A stretch of DNA of 64,000 nucleotides, taken from the NCBI GenBank assembly GCA_913030605.1, contig CAJWEZ010000004.1:1-64000 (forward strand), written 5' to 3'. A program made the position numbers and the translations under genes. This DNA comes from an uncultured Spirochaeta sp. (GTDB taxonomy: Bacteria > Spirochaetota > Spirochaetia > DSM-27196 > Alkalispirochaetaceae). Below, in pieces: positions 8,426 to 16,802 of this stretch; the stretch's first letter is position 1; the number at the start of each line of letters is the position of its first letter. Under the pieces are notes generated by a model, which did not search any database, was not told the DNA's origin, and was given only the letters and a program-made list of their open reading frames with translations.

Positions 8426-9334
8426 ATGAAACCCCGTCTGTCGCTCTCCCGGGTGCGGTCGCTGTCGCCGACCGCACGATACCGTTACGTCCGCGACCTT
8501 CTCACGGGTGGAGCCACCGCGACGCCCGACGCGTACCTCCGCCGCATCGTGGACGACCTCGCCGCCGATACGCGACGACCGCCGCAGGTGTGTCTCGCCG
8601 CCGGCGACCTGGGCACCGCCTGGCGCCTGGCGGAGGAGGTGGGCTCCGGCGGGCTGCCCGTGGCGCGGCGCCGGGCGGCGCTGCTGGAAGCGCTGGCACG
8701 GGAAGCGGGGATCGACCCGGTCGACGGGGAGTGGCGCGGCGCCGGTGGTGAGGCGAGGTCAGCCACCGATGGGCGCCGGGAAACTCCGTCTCCGGTGTCT
8801 CCTCCGGCGGCATTGCCGGTAGTCGTGTGGCTTCCGCATATCCGGGCGCCGTTCAATGTCGGGAACATCGTTCGAACCGCGGCCACCTACGGTGTCGCCG
8901 GCGTGGTTCTGGGGGAGGCGGCTCCCGCAGTGGACCACCCGCGGCTCGCCAGAGCTGCGATGGGAGGCGCGCGTCTGGTACCGGTGGTTCGGGGTGGCGT
9001 GAGCGAGGCGTGTGACCTGCTCGCTGCGTCCGGCGCGATCACATCGCCCGCCATCAAACCGCCCGCCATCACCCCGCCCGCCGCACCATCCGACGCAGCG
9101 GCCATTCAGATTGTGCTGGAAACGGGTGGAACACCGGTGAATCGGTTTGCGTTCCCGCCGGCGGGGATACTGGTCGCGGGGCACGAGGAACTGGGGGTTC
9201 CCGAGGAGATTCTGGAGCCCGCCAGGCGGTCGGGGCGGGTTGTATCGATTCCCCACGACGGCCCGAAAACGTCGCTAAACGTCGGGGTCGCCGTGGGGAT
9301 CTGTCTGTCGTGGTGGTACGCGGCTACGGGTTGA
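8426..9334 (+). CDS. TrmH/SpoU-family RNA methyltransferase
   Basis: VVWLPHIRAPFNVGNIVRTAATYGVAGV, LVAGHEELGVPEEIL, SIPHDGPKTSLNVGVAVGI. Confidence 0.88.
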   Translation: MKPRLSLSRVRSLSPTARYRYVRDLLTGGATATPDAYLRRIVDDLAADTRRPPQVCLAAGDLGTAWRLAEEVGSGGLPVARRRAALLEALAREAGIDPVDGEWRGAGGEARSATDGRRETPSPVSPPAALPVVVWLPHIRAPFNVGNIVRTAATYGVAGVVLGEAAPAVDHPRLARAAMGGARLVPVVRGGVSEACDLLAASGAITSPAIKPPAITPPAAPSDAAAIQIVLETGGTPVNRFAFPPAGILVAGHEELGVPEEILEPARRSGRVVSIPHDGPKTSLNVGVAVGICLSWWYAATG

Positions 9335-9737
9335 GCTCGATCCGCCAGTTGACCTCGCCGGCCTCCTGAAGGGTAGCCGAGACGCCGCAGTACTTGGTCT
9401 GCGACAGCTTGCACGCCTTTTCGATCTTGCTCTCGTCGAGTTCGGATCCCCAGAACTGGTAGACGACGTCGATTTTGCCGAACACCTTGGGGTGGGAATC
9501 GGTGGTCTCGCCGTCGATCTTGATCTCGAAGCGATCGAAGGGCATCTGCATCTTGTTCAGGATTGCCACCACGTCCATGCCGGTGCAGCCGGCGAGGGCG
9601 TTGAGCATCAGCGCCTTGGGCGTGGGACCCTGGTTCTTGCCGCCGACGCTGGGGTCGGCGTCCACGATCTGCTTGAACCCCTGGAGTTCGAGTTCGAATG
9701 ACATGTCCCCACGCCATCGGGCATCGGTATGAGCCAT
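9324..9737 (-). CDS. OsmC family protein
   Basis: GPTPKALMLNALAGCTGMDVVAIL and IEKACKLSQTKYCGVSATL. Confidence 0.9.
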   Translation of the reverse strand: MAHTDARWRGDMSFELELQGFKQIVDADPSVGGKNQGPTPKALMLNALAGCTGMDVVAILNKMQMPFDRFEIKIDGETTDSHPKVFGKIDVVYQFWGSELDESKIEKACKLSQTKYCGVSATLQEAGEVNWRIELNP

Positions 9738-9742
9738 GGATG

Positions 9743-9976
9743 TTACCTCTTGAGTGCTTTCTCGATTTTGGGAACGTCGAATCCCACGATGATCTTACCA
9801 TGCACATCGAGGACGGGCACGCCCATCTGCCCCGATTTCTTGACCATCTCCTCGGCGCGCCGCTGGTCCTTCTGGATGTTGTACTCCCTGAAGGTGATCC
9901 GGTGCTCCTTCAGGTATTTCTTGACCTTGTTGCAGAAGCTGCAACTGGGGGTCGTGTATACGGTAATCGCCATCAC
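9743..9976 (-). CDS. Glutaredoxin-like protein
   Basis: ITVYTTPSCSFCNKVKKYLKEH... (CSFC active site), GVPVLDVHGKIIVGFD. Confidence 0.9.
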   Translation of the reverse strand: MMAITVYTTPSCSFCNKVKKYLKEHRITFREYNIQKDQRRAEEMVKKSGQMGVPVLDVHGKIIVGFDVPKIEKALKR

Positions 9977-9993
9977 CGCCCTCCATTGTGGTA

Positions 9994-10024
9994 GTTGTTA
10001 TATATAAAAAATAATATAAACAAC
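9994..10024. promoter_or_regulatory. AT-rich imperfect palindrome upstream of the glutaredoxin/osmC pair
   Basis: gttgttatatataaaaaataatataaacaac; a TTGACC -35-like box lies just upstream on the minus strand. Confidence 0.45.
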
Positions 10025-10102
10025 CGGAGGGGTCAACGGGTTTCGTGTGACGGTGAGTGGGTCGGCGTCGATCGGCGTGGGGCGTCGCCCTCCCCGGAAG
10101 CG

Positions 10103-11611
10103 CTACCGCTCCCGCTCCAGACGTGCAAATTCGCGGTCGTACTGGTCGCCGAGGCGCGAGTGGATCTGTTGCAGCTGTTCCCGGCTGTTGATGCCGATCA
10201 TGCGAAGGACACGACTGTCGATCTGGTCGTACTCGTGTTCGGTGAGGTGCGACAGTTCGTTGGCGACGTAGATCACCGCCACCACGTCGCGGGACTGCGC
10301 CGGCGCCTTCAGGGGCGTATGGTGGTACCGGATCGCCGCCACGAGAATATCCGGAAAGTTCCAGCGCTCGGCCAGACGGGCCCCCACCTCGGCGTGGTCG
10401 ATCCCGTTGCTCATCTCTTCGAACACGGTCGAAGGGATTCCCTTGCTCCGCGAGAATTCCTGGATGTGCTGCACGACGTCCGGATGCAGGTTGGAAAAGA
10501 CGATCTTGCCCATGTCGTGGAGGATTGCGCCCACGTAGACGTCGTCCAGAATGTCCTTCCGCTTGTAGACGTTGCGGGCGATGCCGTAGGCGAAAAACGC
10601 GGTTCGCTGACTGTGCTCCCACAGGTGGCGGGACACCTCGTTTTCCGACCCGTCGCCGAGGATGCGCTGCGTGCCGTAGCTGTAGAGCATCTGGCGCAGG
10701 CCCCGAAGCCCAACGACCTTCACCGCCTCAACCACGTTGTCCATGCGGCGCGAGAGCATGTACCGGGCGCTGTTCACCGTGCGCAGCAGGTCCGCCGTCA
10801 GGGAGGGATCCTGCCCCAGGACGCGGGCGATCTCGTTCATCTCGGCGTCCGGGTCATCGAGAATGGTGCGAAGCTGCAGGATGCTTTCGGGAAACTGGGG
10901 CAGCGACTCGATGTGTTCCGCCAGCTCCCGGGACACGTCGGTCAGGTGTTCCACCTTGGCCTGGTCCATGGGGATGATGAGGCGTGCCACCGTCTCGTCG
11001 CCCTCCACGTCGATGTCGAACGCCTCCTCGTCCAGGCCGATCTTCTTGAGCATCAGCACCAGAATCACGATTCCCAGTCCGGCGCCCTCGCTGTCGTCCA
11101 GGACCGAGGTCATCGCTTCTTCCATTGTCCGGAACGCCCGGGACCGTGCGATGCGGTCGTAGATCCGGATCTGTTCCCTCCGGGTGATCAGGGTGTTGTT
11201 CCCGATCTTGATGTGCAGGTCACGGCCCTGTATGTGAAACACAACTTTCACATACAGCCCCGCCTCCTCCTGTTTTTCGAGCCAGTAGGCGATGTTGTCG
11301 AGCGTCTCGTTCTTGAACGTCGTCATGCCGGTGGCGTAGTCGTTATCGTCGTTGAGGTCGAGGCCCTTCTCTTCGAAGTACACCCGCTTGGTGTTCGCCT
11401 TCTTCCCGTTTACCGACAGTTCCCGGAGGCAGTACGCCAGGGAGTCCTTCAGAACGTCCCGGTCGAGTTCCGACAGGAATACGCCCAGTGCCTCCTCGAT
11501 CTGCGCCTCGGTCTGGGGGGGGAGTTTGTAACTCTTGATGACGAACGGTTTCTGGCTGCGCGCGGCGTCCCGCGCACGCTCGAGTACTTTTTGCGCCTGA
11601 TCCTGGCTCAT
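10103..11611 (-). CDS. HDOD domain protein with an N-terminal ATPase-like region
   Basis: C-terminal HDOD (SLPQFPESILQLRTILDDPDAEMNEIARVLGQDPSLTADLLRTVNSA...ILHDMGKIVFSNLHPD); N-terminal EGAGLGIVILVLMLKKIGL resembles a GHKL G-box. Confidence 0.85.
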   Translation of the reverse strand: MSQDQAQKVLERARDAARSQKPFVIKSYKLPPQTEAQIEEALGVFLSELDRDVLKDSLAYCLRELSVNGKKANTKRVYFEEKGLDLNDDNDYATGMTTFKNETLDNIAYWLEKQEEAGLYVKVVFHIQGRDLHIKIGNNTLITRREQIRIYDRIARSRAFRTMEEAMTSVLDDSEGAGLGIVILVLMLKKIGLDEEAFDIDVEGDETVARLIIPMDQAKVEHLTDVSRELAEHIESLPQFPESILQLRTILDDPDAEMNEIARVLGQDPSLTADLLRTVNSARYMLSRRMDNVVEAVKVVGLRGLRQMLYSYGTQRILGDGSENEVSRHLWEHSQRTAFFAYGIARNVYKRKDILDDVYVGAILHDMGKIVFSNLHPDVVQHIQEFSRSKGIPSTVFEEMSNGIDHAEVGARLAERWNFPDILVAAIRYHHTPLKAPAQSRDVVAVIYVANELSHLTEHEYDQIDSRVLRMIGINSREQLQQIHSRLGDQYDREFARLERER

Positions 11612-11660
11612 GCTACCCAGTATAGACGCGCCATTGTGCCGGGCGCAACAAACGTCGTGG

Positions 11661-14057
11661 TCAGGAGAAGTCTTTGACCTGCGCCGCCATCTGCCGCAGT
11701 CGCCGTTCGACGATTCCGTTCACGGTGTTCCGCGGGAAGTGGCCGTCGTTCTGCCGCTCCCCGGCGGGCTTGCCGGTCAGGATCTCGATCCCGTCGTCCA
11801 CGGTATCGATCGCGTAGATGTGAAACTGCTCCTCTTCCACCGCGGTCTGGACCTCCCGCGAGAGGATCAGATTCTGGATGTTTGTCCGGGGAATGATCAC
11901 GCCCTGCGTTCCGGTGAGCCCCATGAGCCGGCAGGTGGCGTAAAACCCCTCGATCTTCTCGCTGATCCCACCGACCGGCTGGATCTGGCCGAACTGGTTG
12001 ACGCTGCCGGTGACGGCAACATCCTGTCGCAGCGGCAGGTTGCCGATCGCCGACAGGAGGACGTATACCTCCGTCGACGACGCCGAATCCCCGTCCACCT
12101 CCACGTAGCTCTGCTCGAATCCGATGCTCGCGTTCACCGCCAGCGGAAAGTCGGTGGCGTAGGTTGCCTGCAGGAATCCCTGGATGATGTAGACACCCTT
12201 GTCGTGAAGCTCGCCGGAGAGCCCGCTCTCGCGTTCGATGTTGGTGATGCCGTCGGTTCCCGGCGCTACGCGGGCGGTGATGAGCATCGGGCGGCCGAAG
12301 GCGTAGTACCCGCGGTCCAGCACCGACAGGCCGTTGATCGCCCCGATGCGGGAGCCGTCCACCTGCAGGATCATCTCGCCGGAGGATATCTGTTCGTCGT
12401 ACTTTTCCTCCGGCAGGTTGTGGAGGAACCGGCGGACGTCCCGCGCCTGCTCCACCGCTTCCCGATCCAGGGTGGTGCGGCCGGCGGTGGTAGCCCAGTG
12501 ACTCGCCTCCCGCAGCAGGTCGGCGATGAGCGAGAACCGCGTGCTGAGCTTGTCGCGGAACTCGCTCAGGCGCACGCCGTACTCGAGGACCGCCGCCATA
12601 CCGTCCTGATCGGCAGGGACCAGGCCTTCCTCCTCGGTGATCATGTGCATAAAGTCCATGTAGGCACGCCGCGTTTCCGGCGTGTTCTCCATCACCGAGT
12701 CGAACTCGCTCAGCACCTTGAACAGCTTGCCGAACTCCTCGTCCTGGTAGAAAAGGATATCGTAGATGTGTTCGCTGCCCATGAGGATCACCTTGACGTG
12801 CAGCTCCACCGGGTCCGGCTTGAGGCTCTGCATCGGTGGACCGTAGGGCGTCGGAGGTGTGCGGATCTCGGTTACCTCGTCCTGGATCGCCCGTTTCAGA
12901 CCGTGCCACACTTCTTCCTGGTTGAGAACGTCCTCCGCCCTCAGGACCAGATAGCCGCCGGAGGCGGCCATGAGACTGCCGCTGCGCAACGAGAGGAATC
13001 CGTGGTGGCCGTCGTGGTCCGGGTTCATTTCCTGGGTGCCGAACAGCTTGTGATAGTCCGGGCGGCTTTCGAAGATCACCGGGGTCTGCTGCGTGTCGGC
13101 GTGGTCGACGAGCACGTTCACACCGTAGCGCAGGAGTTCCAGCTGCCGGTCCTGCTCCTTCTCCGGATCGTCGGGCAGAAAGAGGGCAAGATTCTCGGTG
13201 ATGTCCTCCTCCAGCCGATCGAGGAACGCCATGATCTCGTCTCCGACGAAGTCGCCACGGACTGCGGCGATCGCCTCGTGAATCGCCGGGGCAGCGGCCT
13301 CGCGCTGCAGTTCCCGGAGGCGCGCGTCGGCGGCGACGCGTTCACCGCGGAGTGAGACAAACATGCGGTTCATCTCATCCATGAGCTGGTAGTAGCGCCG
13401 CCGGAGCCGGTTCCAGTCGCGTTCCGAGTAGCGACCCTCCTGGACCAGCGTGCCAAACTCGTCCATCGCCACGGGCTGGTCGTCCACCAGGACGCTGAGG
13501 TCGCTGCGCTGGTCGCCCGCCTCGCCCACCTGGACGATCGTGAAGCCTTCCTGGTTCAGACGCGATTCGAACTCGTTGAGGGCGTCCGCCTCGCGACGTT
13601 CGGTGTCCATCATGATCGCGTCGCGCTGTTCGCGGAACGTGCCCTGATCCATCGTCGTGGGAAGCTGTTCCTGAAGCGTGTTCACGGTGTCGGCGATGCG
13701 GCGACGGAATCGGCGACCGTCGCCGGGTGAGAAGTAGAGAATCCGCGGCCGATCCGGCTGGGAGAAGTTGTTCACCGCCACCATGTCCCGCAGACGGGTG
13801 GGGTCAAACGGCTGTTCCTTGAGAAAGCGCATGACGGTGCTTCGTTTGCCGGTCCCCGAAAGCCCCGCCACAAACACGTTGTACCCCTTGGCCCGGATCG
13901 CCACCGCCAGCTTCAGGGCTTCGATCGCCCGGGGCTGGCCGATCACGCGGCCGGGGGTTCTGGGGGCCGGTCTGACATCAACCGGCCCGATTTCGTCGGG
14001 GGAAATGGAAAAACGCGCTACCTCGGGTTCGAGCCGGAAGCGCATGGTTGCGTGCAT
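11661..14057 (-). CDS. Lon-like ATP-dependent protease (AAA+ with Lon catalytic domain)
   Basis: Walker A GLSGTGKRS; C-terminal EVDGDSASSTEVYVLLSAIGNLPLRQDVAVTGSVNQFGQIQPVGGISEKIEGFY. Start placed at MHATMRFRLEP. Confidence 0.9.
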   Translation of the reverse strand: MHATMRFRLEPEVARFSISPDEIGPVDVRPAPRTPGRVIGQPRAIEALKLAVAIRAKGYNVFVAGLSGTGKRSTVMRFLKEQPFDPTRLRDMVAVNNFSQPDRPRILYFSPGDGRRFRRRIADTVNTLQEQLPTTMDQGTFREQRDAIMMDTERREADALNEFESRLNQEGFTIVQVGEAGDQRSDLSVLVDDQPVAMDEFGTLVQEGRYSERDWNRLRRRYYQLMDEMNRMFVSLRGERVAADARLRELQREAAAPAIHEAIAAVRGDFVGDEIMAFLDRLEEDITENLALFLPDDPEKEQDRQLELLRYGVNVLVDHADTQQTPVIFESRPDYHKLFGTQEMNPDHDGHHGFLSLRSGSLMAASGGYLVLRAEDVLNQEEVWHGLKRAIQDEVTEIRTPPTPYGPPMQSLKPDPVELHVKVILMGSEHIYDILFYQDEEFGKLFKVLSEFDSVMENTPETRRAYMDFMHMITEEEGLVPADQDGMAAVLEYGVRLSEFRDKLSTRFSLIADLLREASHWATTAGRTTLDREAVEQARDVRRFLHNLPEEKYDEQISSGEMILQVDGSRIGAINGLSVLDRGYYAFGRPMLITARVAPGTDGITNIERESGLSGELHDKGVYIIQGFLQATYATDFPLAVNASIGFEQSYVEVDGDSASSTEVYVLLSAIGNLPLRQDVAVTGSVNQFGQIQPVGGISEKIEGFYATCRLMGLTGTQGVIIPRTNIQNLILSREVQTAVEEEQFHIYAIDTVDDGIEILTGKPAGERQNDGHFPRNTVNGIVERRLRQMAAQVKDFS

Positions 14058-14217
14058 AGCGCGGAGTATAGCCCCGCGGGCGAACTGTCGACAACCGGCG
14101 CCCGCCGGTGCCGCGGCCGGCGCCCACCGGTGCCACGATCGGCGAACGAGAGGATGGCGCACGCGTGCGTGAGCATTGCGTTTGTTCATCTGAGGAATTA
14201 CACTCTGCACATAAGCT

Positions 14218-15204
14218 ATGAACACCGAGGACCGAATCTACCAGGAGGCTCTGCAGGTAGCTACGATGTACTACTATCAGGGGCTCACCACCGAGGCGAT
14301 CGCCAAGGAGATGAACTTCTCGCGACCCAAAGTCAGCCGTCTGCTGAGCCACGCCCGCACCAGCGGTATGGTCGAGATTCGTATCATCAATGTGCAGAAG
14401 GCGTTGTCGCCGCTGGAAACGCAGATCCAGGAACGTTTCGGCCTCGACGCCGTGCACATCGTTCCCGCGCCGGAACTTATGGGAGAGGTGGTGTGGCTCG
14501 AGCGCGTCGCGCGGTACACCGCCAACTACCTCAACACGATCCTGCAGAGCGGGCAGATCCTGGCAATCGCCTGGGGTACCACGATCAGCGAAATCGCCAG
14601 CGATCTCATCCCCAAGCGGGTGCCCGGGCTGCGAATCGTTCAGCTCAACGGTTCCGGCAACACCTACACCCCGGACAACCGCTACGCGGCAAACATCCTC
14701 CAGCACTTCGCCCAGAACTACGAGGCGAGTGTCATGCTGTTTCCGGTGCCGACCTTCTTCGACTATCGCGAAACCAAGGAAGCGATGTGGCGCGAACGCA
14801 GCGTCCGGCGGATCATCGACCTGCAGCAGAATGCGAACATCCTGCTGTACAGCATCGGTGCCGTCGACGCCGGCGTACCCAGCCACGTGTACTCAAAAGG
14901 ATATCTCGACCCCGAAGACATGGAGGAACTGCACCGTGAGGACGTCATCGGCGACCTGGCCACGGTGTTCTTCCGTGAGGACGGTACCTGGGATGACATA
15001 CCGCTCAATCAGCGGGCCAGCGGTCCGCCGCTGACTCTGTATCGGCAGGTTGACCGTGCGATCTGCGTTGTCAGCGGCCGCAACAAGGTGCCGGGACTCC
15101 TGGCGGCGCTGCAGGCGCGGATGATGACCGAACTGATCGTCGACGAGCCCACCGCGCGCCTCCTGTGCGCCCAGGGTGGCTGCTACGAGGACGGCGCCGA
15201 ATGA
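14218..15204 (+). CDS. SorC/DeoR-type sugar-binding transcriptional regulator
   Basis: N-terminal HTH (YYYQGLTTEAIAKEMNFSRPKVSRLLSHAR) plus sugar-binding domain. Confidence 0.92.
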   Translation: MNTEDRIYQEALQVATMYYYQGLTTEAIAKEMNFSRPKVSRLLSHARTSGMVEIRIINVQKALSPLETQIQERFGLDAVHIVPAPELMGEVVWLERVARYTANYLNTILQSGQILAIAWGTTISEIASDLIPKRVPGLRIVQLNGSGNTYTPDNRYAANILQHFAQNYEASVMLFPVPTFFDYRETKEAMWRERSVRRIIDLQQNANILLYSIGAVDAGVPSHVYSKGYLDPEDMEELHREDVIGDLATVFFREDGTWDDIPLNQRASGPPLTLYRQVDRAICVVSGRNKVPGLLAALQARMMTELIVDEPTARLLCAQGGCYEDGAE

Positions 15205-15962
15205 CACTGACCGAGTTTGACGACCTGATCCACGCGACGCTGCCGATCGACGAGTTCGCCCGCATCGACGGATCCAAAAACGGTCTGCAGGTTGACCGCC
15301 TCAACCAGACCGTCTCCCGTGTCGCCGTGGCGGTGGATGCCGCCATGGAGACGTTTGAGCGCGCCGCGGAGTGGGGGGCCGACCTGCTCTTCGTGCACCA
15401 TGGGCTCTTCTGGGGGCGGGAGCAGGTGATCACCGGCGAGCATTCGCGGCGTATCCGCTTCCTGCTGGAGCACGACATCGCGCTGTACGCCGTCCACTTG
15501 CCGCTGGACGCCCACCTGTCCCTCGGGAACAACGCCGGCATGGCCGAGGCGCTTGCGCTCCGGGAGGTGGAACCCTTCGGGCTGGTGAAGGGTCTCCCGA
15601 TCGGCGTCGCCGGCGAGTTCCCCGCTCCCGTGTCGGTGGACCAGGTTGTGGACACGCTGTTCGGAGAGCGGTATCGCCCGCTGTCGGTCCTGCGGTTCGG
15701 ACCGGAGGCGGTCAGGACAGTCGGTATCATCTCCGGCGGTGCGCCGCTGGAGGTGGACCAGGCGATCGAACAGGGACTCGACCTGTATATCACCGGCGAT
15801 GCAAACCACATCGCGTACCATCGTTGCCGCGAGTCCGGGATCAATGCTATTTTCGGCGGGCACTACGCAACGGAAGTGTGGGGAGTACAGCGTGTCGGTA
15901 GAATGCTCGCGGACGAGTCCGGTCTGGAAACTGCTTTTCTCGATGTCCCGACAGGACTCTGA
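15201..15962 (+). CDS. Nif3-like dinuclear metal-centre protein
   Basis: SKNGLQVDR, DLLFVHHGLFWGRE, YAVHLPLDAHLSLGNNAGMAEAL, HYATEVWGVQ. Confidence 0.92.
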   Translation: MTLTEFDDLIHATLPIDEFARIDGSKNGLQVDRLNQTVSRVAVAVDAAMETFERAAEWGADLLFVHHGLFWGREQVITGEHSRRIRFLLEHDIALYAVHLPLDAHLSLGNNAGMAEALALREVEPFGLVKGLPIGVAGEFPAPVSVDQVVDTLFGERYRPLSVLRFGPEAVRTVGIISGGAPLEVDQAIEQGLDLYITGDANHIAYHRCRESGINAIFGGHYATEVWGVQRVGRMLADESGLETAFLDVPTGL

Positions 15963-16524
15963 AACCCGCCCGGCGCGGTCGGCGGGGGGAGACGGGCTGC
16001 GCGGTGCCCCGACTCCGCGTGAGCTGTGGACCCCATTGATCCTGGCGGCGGCGATCGTTCTGGTGGATCAGGTCACCAAAGCGATCATCGTGGCGCACGT
16101 TCCGCTCTACTATCGCACCGGGTTCTCCATCGAGGTTCTGGGGGATTTCTTCCGGATCATTCACGCCCGCAATCTGGGTATCGCCTTCAGCATTGGTGAC
16201 GGTCTGCCGTTCTGGCTGCGGAAAGCGCTGTTTGTGGCGGTTCCCGTCGCGGTGCTGGGTGTACTGGTCGGCTCTCTGTATCGCAGTCGCGATCTCACGA
16301 GGACGCAACGCTGGTATGTGGCGGCGATCATCGGCGGCGGTGTGGGGAACATCATCGACCGCGTGTTCCGTCCACAGGGGGTGGTGGACTTCCTGGATGT
16401 GAAGTTCTACGGTCTCTTCGGCCTGGAGCGCTGGCCAACCTTCAACGTTGCCGACTCCAGCGTTGTGGTCGGGGGGGTGCTTCTGGTTCTCACAATGTTT
16501 TTTTCTTCGGACGGACAGGCATGA
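15943..16524 (+). CDS. lspA: Lipoprotein signal peptidase (signal peptidase II)
   Basis: LVDQVTKAIIVAHVP, IIHARNLGIAFSI, GGGVGNIIDRVFRPQGVVDFLDV, FNVADSSVVVGG. Confidence 0.94.
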   Translation: MSRQDSETRPARSAGGDGLRGAPTPRELWTPLILAAAIVLVDQVTKAIIVAHVPLYYRTGFSIEVLGDFFRIIHARNLGIAFSIGDGLPFWLRKALFVAVPVAVLGVLVGSLYRSRDLTRTQRWYVAAIIGGGVGNIIDRVFRPQGVVDFLDVKFYGLFGLERWPTFNVADSSVVVGGVLLVLTMFFSSDGQA

Positions 16525-16802
16525 ACAAACGACTGAATTCGATTCTCTTCATCCTCGCGGCAACGATCGTGAATATTGTGGCTATGGTTCTGATCTTCGG
16601 GGTCCTGATGGTGCTGTTCGCGCGCTTTCTGGCACCCCAGCTCCCGCCGGGGGCCAACCAGATCATCCTGCTGATTCTGTTTGTCGGCTCCGTGGTGCTT
16701 ACCTACGTGGTCTACCACCGCTTTATGCGGTGGCTTTCCAACAAGTACAACCTCGAGCAGTACTTCGGACCGATCTTCGGCAAGGGCCAGGGCCGTCGCT
16801 GA
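16521..16802 (+). CDS. Small two-TM membrane protein downstream of lspA
   Basis: MNKRLNSILFILAATIVNIVAMVLIFGVLMVLFARF...; overlaps the lspA stop. Confidence 0.75.
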   Translation: MNKRLNSILFILAATIVNIVAMVLIFGVLMVLFARFLAPQLPPGANQIILLILFVGSVVLTYVVYHRFMRWLSNKYNLEQYFGPIFGKGQGRR

